DNA of 64,000 nt, from contig NZ_JSWF01000019.1 of assembly GCF_000797445.1 (NCBI RefSeq), forward strand, positions 172,969-236,968, given 5' to 3'. The stretch is from Lacinutrix jangbogonensis. GTDB lineage: Bacteria > Bacteroidota > Bacteroidia > Flavobacteriales > Flavobacteriaceae. Below are positions 8,748-20,404 of this stretch, piece after piece (the first letter of the stretch is position 1; every line of letters starts with the position of its first letter). Position numbers and translations under genes: made by a program. The notes under the pieces are model-generated. The model was not told the origin of the DNA and did no database searches. It saw only the letters and a program-made list of their open reading frames with translations.

Positions 8748-9539
8748 TTATAAACCTTGAGAACTTGCAATTAACTCTGCAACATCCATGACTTTAATAT
8801 CGTGCTCTCTTTCTTTAACTTTTACACCGTCAGACATCATTGTCATGCAATAAGGACAACCTGTTGCAATAATATCTGGATTGGTTTTGAGCGCATCTTC
8901 AGTACGAAGTTCGTTAATATCTTTATCACCTTTTTCTGGTTCTTTAAACATTTGTGCTCCTCCTGCTCCACAACATAAAGCTGTAGATTTACTACGTTTC
9001 ATTTCTAATAAAGTAGCGTTTAAGGTTTTTAAAACATCTCTAGGTGCCTCATACTCTGAATTTGCTCTTCCTAAATAACAAGGATCATGAAAAGTGATAC
9101 GTTTTCCTTTGTAGTCGCTATCTTTAATTTCAAGTTTCTTAGAACTAATTAATTCTTTTATAAATTGCGTATGATGTAATACTTCGTATTTTCCACCTAA
9201 ACCAGGATATTCATTTTTTAAACAGTTAAAAGAATGCGGATCACAAGTTACTATTCGCTTTACTTCGTAAGCATTTAAGACTTCAATATTCATTACAGCC
9301 TGCATTTGAAACAAAAACTCATTTCCTGATCTTTTAGCAAGATCTCCTGTTGCACTTTCTTCTGTACCTAAGACCGCAAAATTTACTTGCGCTTTGTTTA
9401 ATATTTTAACAAATGCTTTTGTTATTTTCTTTGCTCTATCATCGTAACTTCCAGCAGAACCCACCCAAAAAAGAATATCTGGTTGCTTGCCTTCGGCCAT
9501 CATTTCTGCCATTGTTGGCACTATTAGTTGTTCGCTCAT
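8748..9539 (-). CDS. CCG-domain (Fe-S) heterodisulfide-reductase-like subunit
   Basis: A 263-residue soluble protein with the cysteine-rich CCG domain twice: CDPHSFNC ... GGKYEVLHHT with HDPCYLG, and ALCCGAGGAQMF with TGCPYCMTM. Such domains (HdrB/HdrD, GlpC, LutA) bind Fe-S clusters and pass electrons between dehydrogenases and quinones. In Bacteroidota this protein is normally encoded near a membrane-anchored two-[4Fe-4S] partner, here the gene at 10142-11452, separated by one small secreted-protein gene. Together they would form a split HdrDE-like complex. The physiological donor is not shown by the sequence. Confidence 0.9.
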   Translation of the reverse strand: MSEQLIVPTMAEMMAEGKQPDILFWVGSAGSYDDRAKKITKAFVKILNKAQVNFAVLGTEESATGDLAKRSGNEFLFQMQAVMNIEVLNAYEVKRIVTCDPHSFNCLKNEYPGLGGKYEVLHHTQFIKELISSKKLEIKDSDYKGKRITFHDPCYLGRANSEYEAPRDVLKTLNATLLEMKRSKSTALCCGAGGAQMFKEPEKGDKDINELRTEDALKTNPDIIATGCPYCMTMMSDGVKVKEREHDIKVMDVAELIASSQGL

Positions 9540-9561
9540 GATAATTTGTTTGTATGAGTTG

Positions 9562-9894
9562 TTACTCGTCTTCTCTTATTCTTGCAAAATCTTTTTTAGC
9601 AATTCTTATATATATTGCTATCTTTTTTTTGCCGTCTTTTAATTTGTTTTTTGGATCGTTTTTCTCACTTTCTGTGCGTCTAACAGCATCTTTGCCTAAT
9701 AAATCTAACTGCGTTTTGGAACAGTAATCGCAAAAGACTTTTTTTAATTTTATGGCTATTGGTATTCCTGCTTTATATTCAATTTCTGTATAGACTTTTA
9801 TTTGTAAAGAATCTTTTCTATAATCTTGAGCTGAAACCATTGTACAACATACAAATAGCACGAATAATAGTGAGTATTTAAGTGTTTGTTTCAT
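9562..9894 (-). CDS. Small secreted protein of unknown function
   Basis: 110 residues with a clear signal peptide (MKQTLKYSLLFVLFVCCTMVSAQ). The mature part is short and basic, with a CDYC pair (VFCDYCSKTQ) and a Lys-rich stretch. I do not recognise the family. It sits between the two Fe-S protein genes on the same strand, 22 bases upstream of the CCG gene. A CxxC pair in a periplasmic protein could be redox active or structural, which is inference only. Confidence 0.65.
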   Translation of the reverse strand: MKQTLKYSLLFVLFVCCTMVSAQDYRKDSLQIKVYTEIEYKAGIPIAIKLKKVFCDYCSKTQLDLLGKDAVRRTESEKNDPKNKLKDGKKKIAIYIRIAKKDFARIREDE

Positions 9895-9984
9895 TGTTTT
9901 TACTTGTTGTTCTTTTTTTTGTTTATTTGGTCATCTTTTTAATAGTTAAAACTTAGTTTTTAAATACTATAGTTAACTAGTATT

Positions 9985-10133
9985 CGCGCGTTAGCGATTG
10001 ATGCGGCATCCTTTTTTTTGATTCTTTTAAGTCTCATCTCTATTTCGAAAAACAAATATTATTATTAAAATACTGAAACATGTTCAGCTTAAAAAAAAGA
10101 TATAGCGGAAAGCGCGACCTTTAGGTAACGCCC
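9985..10133. repeat. Candidate flavobacterial intergenic repeat element
   Basis: The intergenic region is GC-richer at its two ends than the surrounding DNA: one end reads GCGCGTTAGCGATTGATGCG and the other TAGCGGAAAGCGCGACCT followed by AACGCCC, with a T-rich and A-rich interior. I recognise these end sequences from memory as a dispersed element seen between genes in many Flavobacteriaceae genomes. Only one copy is present in this window, so repetitiveness cannot be shown here. It encodes no protein. Confidence 0.45.
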
Positions 10134-10141
10134 AAATTATA

Positions 10142-11452
10142 CTATTCGTCTTTCCAGTTTAACCTGTCCATTTGGTTGTATGGCCAAGGTGCTCCGTTGT
10201 TTTCTATATTGGTCATCATATTATTAAGCTCCATAGGTGCTGCACTTTCCTCCATTACGAGATAGCTTCGCATTTCCATAATAATGTTTAATGGGTCGAT
10301 GCTTATTGGGCAAGCCTCTACACAGGCATTACAGCTGGTACAAGCCCACAATTCTTCTGGTGTTATATAGTCGTTTAGTAGTTGCTTACCATCGTCTACA
10401 AAGGTTCCATTATTAGCATCTATATTTTTACCCACTTCTTCTAGACGGTCTCTGGTGTCCATCATTATTTTACGAGGCGATAGTTTTTTACCTGTTAGAT
10501 TTGCCGGGCATTCGCTTGTACATCGACCACATTCTGTACATGAATATGCGTTAAGTAAGTTTAGCCAACTTAAATCTTGAACATCGCTTGCTCCAAATTT
10601 TGCTGGAGGCTCGTCTGTAGCACCTTCTGGCGGTGCGGCATAAGGATCCGCATCTGGGTCCATCATGAGTTTTACTTCACTGGTTACCAAATCGTTATTT
10701 GGAAATTGTCCTTTTGGTGTTAGCTTTCCAAAATAAGTATTTGGGAATGCTAATAATATGTGCAAATGTTTAGAGAAATAGAGGTAATTTAAGAATATTA
10801 AAATACCTATAATATGAAGCCACCATGCGCTTCTTTCTATAATGTGCAGTGTTTCTGGATTATCGCCAAATAATGGAGCGATATATTGGCTAATAATATT
10901 TCCAGATTCTAAAGCTTGAAATGAACTGTCTGTAGCATTCATAACTAAAAACAGTGTCATTAAAACCATTTCAAAATACAAAATAAAATTACCATCATTT
11001 TTTGGCCATCCTTTCATCTCTGCACTCATAAAACGCTTCAGTTTTATAATGTTTCTTCTAATCCAGAAGACTACAACTGCAATAAATACCAATGTTGCTA
11101 AAATCTCGAAACTTGAAATTAAAAAACCATAAACTGATGCCGGTAAAATTGTCGATCCTATTCTATGTGTACCAAAAACACCATCGATTATAATTTCTAA
11201 TACTTCGATATTGATAATTACAAAACCGACATAAACTATAATATGAAAAAATCCTGAGACAGGACGCTTTACCATTTTGCTTTGTCCTAAAGCAATCATA
11301 GCCATGTTTTTCCAACGTTGTGGTTTGTTATCGCTTATGTCTTGAGCTTTTCCTAATTTAATGTTACGGAATAATTTTTTTACATTCCTTGCAAAGTAAC
11401 CAATGCCTGCAATAAGAATAATGGCAAATAGTATGTTTGGTAAGTAATTCAT
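10142..11452 (-). CDS. Membrane-anchored 2x[4Fe-4S] electron-transfer protein (HdrE/HdrC-like)
   Basis: 436 residues. The N-terminal ~230 residues have about six transmembrane helices resembling a NarI/HdrE-type cytochrome b module, with His residues in helices (GFFHIIVYVG, WWLHIIGILIF) that could ligate heme. The C-terminal part has two ferredoxin-type motifs, CTECGRCTSECP and CTSCNACVEACP. This is the usual partner of the CCG protein at 8748-9539: electrons would pass through the clusters to or from the quinone pool. The gene follows the MlaD-like gene by 18 bases on the same strand. Confidence 0.88.
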   Translation of the reverse strand: MNYLPNILFAIILIAGIGYFARNVKKLFRNIKLGKAQDISDNKPQRWKNMAMIALGQSKMVKRPVSGFFHIIVYVGFVIINIEVLEIIIDGVFGTHRIGSTILPASVYGFLISSFEILATLVFIAVVVFWIRRNIIKLKRFMSAEMKGWPKNDGNFILYFEMVLMTLFLVMNATDSSFQALESGNIISQYIAPLFGDNPETLHIIERSAWWLHIIGILIFLNYLYFSKHLHILLAFPNTYFGKLTPKGQFPNNDLVTSEVKLMMDPDADPYAAPPEGATDEPPAKFGASDVQDLSWLNLLNAYSCTECGRCTSECPANLTGKKLSPRKIMMDTRDRLEEVGKNIDANNGTFVDDGKQLLNDYITPEELWACTSCNACVEACPISIDPLNIIMEMRSYLVMEESAAPMELNNMMTNIENNGAPWPYNQMDRLNWKDE

Positions 11453-11470
11453 TGTTGGTTGTTAATTAGT

Positions 11471-12433
11471 TTATTTCTTTTCTTCAATCTCATTTCCATC
11501 TTCATCGTAACGTTTTGCTTTTTTTCCAAATAAAGAAAAATGAACATAACGTTTAGGGTTAAGTTTCATATCCTCAAGTAATTCTTCAATTTGTTTTGAA
11601 GCACCTTCAAGATTATCATATAGTTTTTCATCTTTAAGTAATTTACCAATAGAGCCTTCTCCTTTTTCAATACTTGACATTACATTATCAAACTTTTTAA
11701 TAGTAGCTTGAAGATCTTGAACCGTTTTAGCTATATCTACTTGTGCCATTTTATTGGTTATTGTAGAAAGATTTCCAGAAGTCTTTTCGAAATTAGAAAG
11801 TGTGCTATCTAATTTAGATTTATTTGTATCTATTAAACTATTTAGTGATTTTGCAGTAGTATTAAAGCTAGACACTGTTGCATTTAAAGTTGAGATACTA
11901 ATTTTTAAATCTGCTTGCGCTTTAGCATCAAAAATATTATTAAAACCCATTAAAAGTGTATCGGTTTCACTCATTACTTTTTCTATTTTTTCTTGTAATG
12001 GCGTAAGACGTTCGTTTACTAATTCCATCATTCCTTCTTTTGTAGTACTTTGAAGATAGTCACCCGTTTTTACATTTTCAGCACTATCATAGGCTGGAAG
12101 AATTTGAATTTCTTTTCCACCAATAAATCCGTTTTGGAATAATTCTGCCTTACTATTTTTAGAGAACTTGAAACCAGTATCAACACTCATTTTCACTATT
12201 AAAACACCAGAGTTTTCATCTTCAAAATAAATATCTAATACCTTACCAATGGCGTAACCGTTTACGGTTACAGGTGCCGATGATTTTAATCCTTCTACAT
12301 TATCGTATTTAGCATATATTATTACAGTGTCTTCTAAAAGATTATTGCCTTTTAAATAACTGAAACCAAAAATAAATAGCACGATTCCTGCAATAGCTAA
12401 TATGGCTGTTTTAATTTCTCTGGATATTTTCAA
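11471..12433 (-). CDS. MlaD/MCE family lipid-transport protein
   Basis: 320 residues: one N-terminal anchor helix (ILAIAGIVLFIFGFSYL), then an MCE domain at about 37-115 (KYDNVEGLKSSAPVTVNGYA, ... NGFIGGKEIQIL) and a long helical/coiled region with regular Thr/Ser-Leu heptads (about 150-290). MCE proteins form hexameric rings that shuttle phospholipids between inner and outer membranes. This is the single-domain Bacteroidota form. No MlaE/MlaF permease or ATPase gene is in the window. It lies just downstream of the cell-wall amidase gene, and both are on the minus strand. Confidence 0.92.
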   Translation of the reverse strand: MKISREIKTAILAIAGIVLFIFGFSYLKGNNLLEDTVIIYAKYDNVEGLKSSAPVTVNGYAIGKVLDIYFEDENSGVLIVKMSVDTGFKFSKNSKAELFQNGFIGGKEIQILPAYDSAENVKTGDYLQSTTKEGMMELVNERLTPLQEKIEKVMSETDTLLMGFNNIFDAKAQADLKISISTLNATVSSFNTTAKSLNSLIDTNKSKLDSTLSNFEKTSGNLSTITNKMAQVDIAKTVQDLQATIKKFDNVMSSIEKGEGSIGKLLKDEKLYDNLEGASKQIEELLEDMKLNPKRYVHFSLFGKKAKRYDEDGNEIEEKK

Positions 12434-12486
12434 ATTGAAAGTGTTTAATTTGGTAACAAAAATAAAATAAATATACTTGAATGATT

Positions 12487-13599
12487 CTATTTGGAACCAC
12501 TATTTAAAGCTTTTTGCAAACTTATACGCTTCCCATCTCTATATGCAAGAATAAATGCGTCTTTAAATCCTTTTTGTTTGGCTTCTTTTTGCATTCTCCT
12601 AATCTTATTTATGTCCGAAGTATAACCATAAAAATATTTATAAAGCGATCCGTTTTTATCTCGTGAAACATCCTTTAACCCTTTAAAGTTATAAGATTTT
12701 GGTTCTATTTTTTTTGAGCCTGCAGCAATTTGTATTTTAAAAACAGTGTTAGGTATTATTTTTTCTGGTGAAGAAATAGCATTTTCTTCTTCTTTGTTTT
12801 CAATAATTATAAAATCGGAGTCCACAAAATTGCCATCTATTTGTTTTTTATAACTAACAATACCATCCTTAATTGCTTTAGCCATTTCGGTTTGTCCTTT
12901 CTTAGAGTTTAAATAGACGCCCTCTTTTTTATAGGTTAAAAATCCTGTTTCCACCAAAACACTTGGCATGTAAGTATTATGGAGTACCCAAAAGACATCC
13001 TGTTTTACCTTTCTGTTTTTACGTTTTAATTTAATCAGTTTTTCTTGAATAATATTTGCTACTAGAATACTATTATCTAAGTTTTCTTCGGCAAGTGCAC
13101 TTATTCCAATTAATGATTCTGGTTTATCTGGATTAAAGCCAGAATATTTTACCTCATAATTATCTTCAAGGTAAATTACTTCATTTTCTTTTTTTGCAGT
13201 ACTTAAATTTTGTGAACTTTTACTTAAACTCATTACAAAAGTACCAGCACCGTGCGCTTGATTTGTATAAGAATCGCAATGCACAGACACAAACAAATCT
13301 GCATCCGCTCTGTTAGCAATTGCTGCTCTTTCTCTAAGTTCAATAAAGACATCGGTTTTTCTAGTGTAGATTACTTTAAAATCTGGAAGTTTCTCTAAAG
13401 CAGCACCAATTTTCAAAATGATGTTTAGTGCAATCTTTTTCTCAATAAAACCGTTTCCTAAGTTCCCTGGATCCTTTCCGCCATGTCCAGCATCTAAAAC
13501 CACCATAAATTTAGAGGAGTTAGCCTGTGCATTAACAGAAAGTGGTACTGTTAATGTTATTATAATTAATACGAAAAGTGTTTTTAGTCTCGTTTGCAT
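12487..13599 (-). CDS. N-acetylmuramoyl-L-alanine amidase (Amidase_3) with SPOR domain
   Basis: 370 residues. A signal peptide (to about residue 25) precedes an AmiC-type zinc amidase domain: DAGHGG (His39), FIEKK (Glu53) and SVHCDS (His107) are the expected zinc ligands, and VETGFL (Glu217) the catalytic acid. The last ~80 residues (FKIQIAAGSKKIEP ... KGFKDAFILAY) form a SPOR domain, which binds denuded glycan strands at the septum. The enzyme cleaves the MurNAc-L-Ala bond in the periplasm during cell separation. It is divergent from the lptD gene with a 138-base spacer that must hold both promoters. Confidence 0.94.
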   Translation of the reverse strand: MQTRLKTLFVLIIITLTVPLSVNAQANSSKFMVVLDAGHGGKDPGNLGNGFIEKKIALNIILKIGAALEKLPDFKVIYTRKTDVFIELRERAAIANRADADLFVSVHCDSYTNQAHGAGTFVMSLSKSSQNLSTAKKENEVIYLEDNYEVKYSGFNPDKPESLIGISALAEENLDNSILVANIIQEKLIKLKRKNRKVKQDVFWVLHNTYMPSVLVETGFLTYKKEGVYLNSKKGQTEMAKAIKDGIVSYKKQIDGNFVDSDFIIIENKEEENAISSPEKIIPNTVFKIQIAAGSKKIEPKSYNFKGLKDVSRDKNGSLYKYFYGYTSDINKIRRMQKEAKQKGFKDAFILAYRDGKRISLQKALNSGSK

Positions 13600-13737
13600 A
13601 GTGATATAACCAGTTTTACAGTCGTTTAGTATGGATTTACAAATTATATAGATATGATAAATTAATCATAAAAAATATATGTAATTTTGGGAATTCAATA
13701 ACCTAGCCATACTTTAACAAAAATACACACAAAAGCA

Positions 13738-16473
13738 TTGCATACACATAGAATTCATATACTTTTTGCCCTAAGTTTTACAGTGTTTATCAACACCTTT
13801 AGCTTTGCACAAGTTGATCCTAAAGGTGAAAGCATAGAAATTACGCCTACACCTAATAAAGAAACTGAAACCGTTGTTCCTTCTCCAAAGGCTAGCGATT
13901 TTACTGTTATTACAACTGAAGAACTTATTGCTTTAAAAGAATCGGACTCTACTGAAACAGATTCTATAAAGCCTAAACCTGCTTTTTTACAAGATGTTGT
14001 TACCTACAGCGCAAAAGACTATAATGCTTTTAATAGAAAAGAGCAGAAAATGTATTTATACAATGAAGCTAAAGTAAATTACCTCGATATGGAAATTACT
14101 GCTGGAACTATAGTTATAGATTACAGTAAAAATTTAATATATGCAGGAAGATTAAAAGATTCTACTGGAGAATATTCTCAACGTCCAGTTTTTAAGCAGG
14201 CAGATAATCTTGTAGAGCCGGATTCTATGATTTTTAATTTTAAAAACAAAAAAGCGCTTATTTTTAATTCAAGGACTGAACAAGATGGAATGAAAATATT
14301 TTCCGAAAAGTCTAAAAAAGAAAACGATTCTGTATATTTTTTAAACAGAATGCGCATTACTACTTCAAAAAATGAAGAAGATCCTGAGTACTATTTTATG
14401 GTAGATAAAGCGAAACTTGTTCCTAATAAAAAAATAATAGCAAGCGCTGCACAAATGTTTATTTATAACGTACCTACCCCAATTATAGTACCTTTTGCCT
14501 ACTTTCCTTTAAGTAAAAAACAAACGTCTGGTGTAATCTTTCCAAGTTTTGGCGAGCAAAATGATCGCGGTTATTTTCTTCAAAATGGAGGCTATTACTT
14601 TGCTATTAGTGATTATGTAGATTTAGCTGTTTTAGGAGATTATTATACCAATGGTAGTTATGGTTTCCGTTTAGAGAATAATTATAAAAAACGTTATAAA
14701 TTTAATGGCCGTTTTGGTTTTAGATACGAGAATCAAATTAATAGCGAACGTGGTTTCCCTGATTATTCTAAAACCACTATTTACAATTTACGTTGGTCTC
14801 ATACTCAAGACTCTAAATCTAATCCGAGTTCTCGATTCTCTGCTTCAGTAAACTTAGGAAGTAGTAACTATTACCAAGAATCTCAGAATCAAGTAAATGC
14901 TGCTAGTACTTTAAATAACACATTAGCATCTTCTGTCTCCTATTCAAAGACTTTTGAAGGCGAACCGCAAATTAATATGAGTTTAACTGCAACGCATTCT
15001 CAAAACACGCAAACCCAAGAAATAAACTTAACGCTACCAACCTTGCAAGCTAGTGTTGGACGTATGTATCCTTTTGCCCCTAAAGTTGGTTCTAAGAAAG
15101 GGATTCTTCAGAATATAAACTTTCAGTACAATGTTAGAGGAGAAAATAGAATACAGACTACAGATTCTCTTTTCTTTAAGAGCGAAATGTTTGATGATGC
15201 AAAAATAGGAATGAAACACTCTATTCCTGTAACAACCAATTTTAAAGTGTTTAATTATTTTAGTGTGAGTGCAAACGCTAGCTTTGATGAAACTTGGACG
15301 TTAAATACAATAGATCGCTTTTACGATTCAGATACTAACGAAACAGTAACTGAAGATTTAAAAGGTTTTGACGCTTATAGAATTTATAATTTTGGTGCTA
15401 GTCTTGGTACTACGGTTTATGGACAATTTAATTTTGAAGCAGAAGGAGAAGATAAAAAAATTAAAGCAATCAGGCATGTTATTCGGCCAAGTATTAGTTA
15501 TAACATTAATCCTGCTTTCGATAGATATTACGACTCATATGAGGTTACAGATATAAATGGTGAAACCCTGCGTGAAGATGAGTTTTCTCGTTTTGAAGGC
15601 AGTCTGTTTGGCGCTCCAAACAAAACCTATTCTAGCTCTATAGGCTTATCACTTAGTAATAATATTGAAGCTAAAGTTAGAGATAAAGACAGCACAAAAA
15701 CAGAACCTAAAAAAATAATATTATTAAATAACTTGAATTTTTCAACTTCTTATAATCTTGCTGGGGATTCTTTACGTTTTAGTCCTGTAAGAATGAGTGG
15801 TGGCACACAATTATTTGAGAATAAAATGAATGTAAATTTTGGTGCTACACTAGATCCTTATGCTCTTGACAATAACAATAACAAAGTAGATGAGTTTAAT
15901 ATAGACAATGGTGGAAGTTTATTTAGACTAACGAGTGCTAACCTTACTTTGGGCTACAGCTTAAACAGTAAAGGCAACAATAAAAAGTCTAAAACCAGCG
16001 ATCGTAGTCGAAATGAAACTCTGGACAGTGGTGGTCGTGATGATGATTTATTTGGACGCTCTCAAGATTTTGCTGATCAACGCTTTAGCGATGATGACGA
16101 AAATGAAGAAGATGAAGAACCTGGTGAACTTTACAACTATTCTGTGCCATGGAATTTAAATTTAGCTTATGCTGTAAACTACTCTAATGCACAACGACAG
16201 AACGATATTTCCTCTCATTCATTAATGTTTTCTGGAGATATAGAGCTTTCTCCTCGTTGGAGTGTTGGCGCTTCTTCTGGTTACGATTTTAAAAACCAAG
16301 GTTTTTCTTTTACGCAATTACGTTTCGCTAGAGATTTATTAAGCTGGAGAATGAATTTATCATGGGTTCCTTTTAGTGATCAAAGTTCTTGGAATTTCTT
16401 TATTGGTATAAAATCTAATGTATTAAAGGATTTAAAATACGAAAAACGCCTTCAGCCAGATCAAAGGCTTTAA
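13738..16473 (+). CDS. lptD: LPS-assembly outer-membrane protein LptD
   Basis: 911 residues. Signal peptide, then an OstA-like periplasmic domain (about 75-230, with repeated ITAGTIVIDYSKN / VDKAKLVPNKKIIASA patterns), then a long C-terminal beta-barrel with alternating Tyr/Asn-rich strands (PFAYFPLSKKQTSGVIFPSFG marks the junction). This is the Bacteroidota LptD, which inserts lipopolysaccharide into the outer leaflet. The start is TTG at 13738: there is no ATG in frame that keeps the signal peptide (HILFALSFTVFINTFSFAQ), so a TTG start is likely. A low-complexity acidic loop (DDDENEEDEEPGE) lies near 790. The ridA gene follows on the same strand after 71 bases. Confidence 0.93.
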   Translation: MHTHRIHILFALSFTVFINTFSFAQVDPKGESIEITPTPNKETETVVPSPKASDFTVITTEELIALKESDSTETDSIKPKPAFLQDVVTYSAKDYNAFNRKEQKMYLYNEAKVNYLDMEITAGTIVIDYSKNLIYAGRLKDSTGEYSQRPVFKQADNLVEPDSMIFNFKNKKALIFNSRTEQDGMKIFSEKSKKENDSVYFLNRMRITTSKNEEDPEYYFMVDKAKLVPNKKIIASAAQMFIYNVPTPIIVPFAYFPLSKKQTSGVIFPSFGEQNDRGYFLQNGGYYFAISDYVDLAVLGDYYTNGSYGFRLENNYKKRYKFNGRFGFRYENQINSERGFPDYSKTTIYNLRWSHTQDSKSNPSSRFSASVNLGSSNYYQESQNQVNAASTLNNTLASSVSYSKTFEGEPQINMSLTATHSQNTQTQEINLTLPTLQASVGRMYPFAPKVGSKKGILQNINFQYNVRGENRIQTTDSLFFKSEMFDDAKIGMKHSIPVTTNFKVFNYFSVSANASFDETWTLNTIDRFYDSDTNETVTEDLKGFDAYRIYNFGASLGTTVYGQFNFEAEGEDKKIKAIRHVIRPSISYNINPAFDRYYDSYEVTDINGETLREDEFSRFEGSLFGAPNKTYSSSIGLSLSNNIEAKVRDKDSTKTEPKKIILLNNLNFSTSYNLAGDSLRFSPVRMSGGTQLFENKMNVNFGATLDPYALDNNNNKVDEFNIDNGGSLFRLTSANLTLGYSLNSKGNNKKSKTSDRSRNETLDSGGRDDDLFGRSQDFADQRFSDDDENEEDEEPGELYNYSVPWNLNLAYAVNYSNAQRQNDISSHSLMFSGDIELSPRWSVGASSGYDFKNQGFSFTQLRFARDLLSWRMNLSWVPFSDQSSWNFFIGIKSNVLKDLKYEKRLQPDQRL

Positions 16474-16544
16474 AAAAAGTATTTAGTATTTAGTGGGCAG
16501 TGCATACTCAAATCAATATGAATGTATAAAAATAGTTTTTCACT

Positions 16545-16925
16545 ATGAAAAAAATAATTACAACAACACAAGCTCCTGCTCCTATTGGACCTTATAATCA
16601 GGCTGTTTTAAGTGGGAACACATTATACACATCTGGACAAATTGCTTTAGATCCAAAAACTGGAGCATTAGTATTAGATGATATTTCAACTGAAACCAAA
16701 CAAGTTATGGAGAACATGAAAGCTGTTCTAGCAGCTGCGGACATGACGTTTGAAAACGTAATTAAATCTTCAATATTTATTAGTGATATGAATAACTTTG
16801 GAGCAATAAATTCAGTTTATGCTGAGTATTTTATTGAAGCTACTGCTCCTGCTCGTGAAACCGTTGAAGTTGCAAACTTACCGAAATTTGTAAACGTAGA
16901 GATTAGTATGATTGCAGTTAAGTAA
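16545..16925 (+). CDS. ridA: RidA family enamine/imine deaminase
   Basis: 126 residues covering the whole YjgF/YER057c/UK114 fold. The motif APARETVEVANLPK includes the Arg (104) that anchors the carboxylate of the 2-aminoacrylate-type intermediate. RidA hydrolyses reactive enamines released by PLP enzymes such as threonine dehydratase, in the cytoplasm. The ATG start and length match the family. Its end faces the GlcNAc-kinase-like gene across a bidirectional terminator. Confidence 0.95.
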   Translation: MKKIITTTQAPAPIGPYNQAVLSGNTLYTSGQIALDPKTGALVLDDISTETKQVMENMKAVLAAADMTFENVIKSSIFISDMNNFGAINSVYAEYFIEATAPARETVEVANLPKFVNVEISMIAVK

Positions 16926-17112
16926 GAAAATAATTGTAGTAAAGAATTTATTGAATAAAACAACTACTAGTTAGATATACAGCTCTATTTTATAGTTTCA
17001 TTTTAACCATTAATGGAAAAATAAAAATTATGAATTTGGATTTTTGTTTTCATAGGAATGACAACTTCGGCTAAAACCTCAAGGAAAAGCAAAGAGAAAC
17101 TATTCTTGAATT

Positions 17113-17147
17113 AAAAATCCCGCTAAACGGTGTTTATCGGGATTTTT
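17113..17147. terminator. Bidirectional rho-independent terminator
   Basis: The hairpin AAAAATCCCGCTAAAC - GGT - GTTTATCGGGATTTTT has one mismatch and has A- and T-tracts on both sides, so it can stop transcription from ridA (+) and from the opposing kinase-like gene (-). It lies 188 bases after ridA and 25 bases from the end of the other gene. Confidence 0.85.
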
Positions 17148-17171
17148 ATTCACAATGTATTGCACTTTGAT

Positions 17172-18035
17172 TTAATTTAATTTATGTGTGTGAAAGTTAA
17201 CCAAACCTTCAATAGGTCGTCTTTCAAAATTCCCAGTTTTAAAACCTAATTCTTGAGCAACTTCTTTTATTTCATCTTGACAGAAAAAAGCAATAGATCC
17301 TGCAAAATGGACAGGTACCGTTTGTATTTCTTCTTTAAACTGTAATATCATATTTTTCGCAAATAAGCGAATACCCTCTTTAATCATTTCTATTATGTAC
17401 TTTGAATCCTTATTCAAAATCATAAACTCAGCAAAATTTGCTAAGTAGGCGTTTGGATAGGCTTGCTTATAAATGTTGTATTTAATAAAATCTGCTTCCA
17501 AATTATATTTACCTGCAAATGCAATTTTAATATCTTCAGGCATGAGATTAAAATAGTAATCACGAATTAACTGTTTACCATAATAGTTCCCAGAAGCATC
17601 ATCCATTAATATATAACCAAGTGATGTAACACGTTGTTCTAACTTTTCACCATTATAATAACTACAATTAGATCCTGTCCCTAAAATACAAACAACAGCA
17701 GCTTCATTTGGCGTGTTAATAGTTGCATAAACAGCAGCCATAGTATCTTCATTAACTTCTATGTTAGCATTTATAAAAAACTGCTGTAACACAATTTTTA
17801 AAGTTAGTCTAGGATTTTCTGTACCGCAGCCTGCACCATAAAAATAAACGTTAGTAACTTTTTCGCGATTAGCTTTTAATACTTTACTTTTTTTAATGGT
17901 CTTTCTTAGTTTTTTCTCAGAAAGAATAGCGGGATTTAGGCCTTTGGTTCTTATTTTTTCAAGTAATTGATTACCATCATTATCTACTGCAATCCAATCG
18001 CATTTTGTAGAACCACTATCAACTATTAATATCAT
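17172..18035 (-). CDS. BadF/BadG/BcrA/BcrD-type ATPase, N-acetylglucosamine kinase-like
   Basis: 287 residues in the ASKHA actin-like fold: phosphate-1 motif LIVDSGSTKCDW (3-14), a central phosphate-2-type motif VCILGTGSNCSYY and an adenosine-type motif HFAGSIAFFCQ. The family includes N-acetylglucosamine kinases of the NAGK type and activator ATPases. In Bacteroidota this single-gene form next to glycolytic genes is usually annotated as an N-acetylglucosamine kinase. It would feed amino sugars into the pathway encoded next door (gapA, pfkA). Substrate assignment is by context and family only. Confidence 0.85.
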   Translation of the reverse strand: MILIVDSGSTKCDWIAVDNDGNQLLEKIRTKGLNPAILSEKKLRKTIKKSKVLKANREKVTNVYFYGAGCGTENPRLTLKIVLQQFFINANIEVNEDTMAAVYATINTPNEAAVVCILGTGSNCSYYNGEKLEQRVTSLGYILMDDASGNYYGKQLIRDYYFNLMPEDIKIAFAGKYNLEADFIKYNIYKQAYPNAYLANFAEFMILNKDSKYIIEMIKEGIRLFAKNMILQFKEEIQTVPVHFAGSIAFFCQDEIKEVAQELGFKTGNFERRPIEGLVNFHTHKLN

Positions 18036-18129
18036 GATTTAAAAGTTTCTTTAATTAATAAAAAAGCGCAATAAAAGTTTTTAAAAAGACCTCTATTACG
18101 CTAATTAATATTATCGAATAGTTTAGAGC

Positions 18130-20134
<2,005 letters not shown>

Positions 20135-20190
20135 ATAATTACCTTGTTTATAGCTAAACTAATAAAGAAAATCTATATAATAACACGTAT

Positions 20191-20207
20191 TTGTTAAAAA
20201 TTAACAA
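20191..20207. promoter_or_regulatory. Perfect palindrome upstream of pfkA-gap, candidate operator
   Basis: TTGTTAA AAA TTAACAA: 7-base arms with a 3-base centre, in the pfkA promoter region. On the minus strand its first TTG could also serve as the -33 element. No T-tract follows, so it is not a terminator. Assignment as an operator is inference from position and symmetry. Confidence 0.45.
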
Positions 20208-20404
20208 GTGTAATTTTACTATAACGTTTTAGTTAATAGAATTGTTTAAAAAAGGTTAAAAAGATGGTGAATCATGAGTGTAAAAAAACCAAAAATCAAT
20301 TTTTATAAGTAATTTCGGATTCTTTAGAAAGACCAAACTAACTCATAACAAGTAAATTACTTTAAGCTAAAAAATAATGCGATTTAATTATATTTGAGAA
20401 AGAA

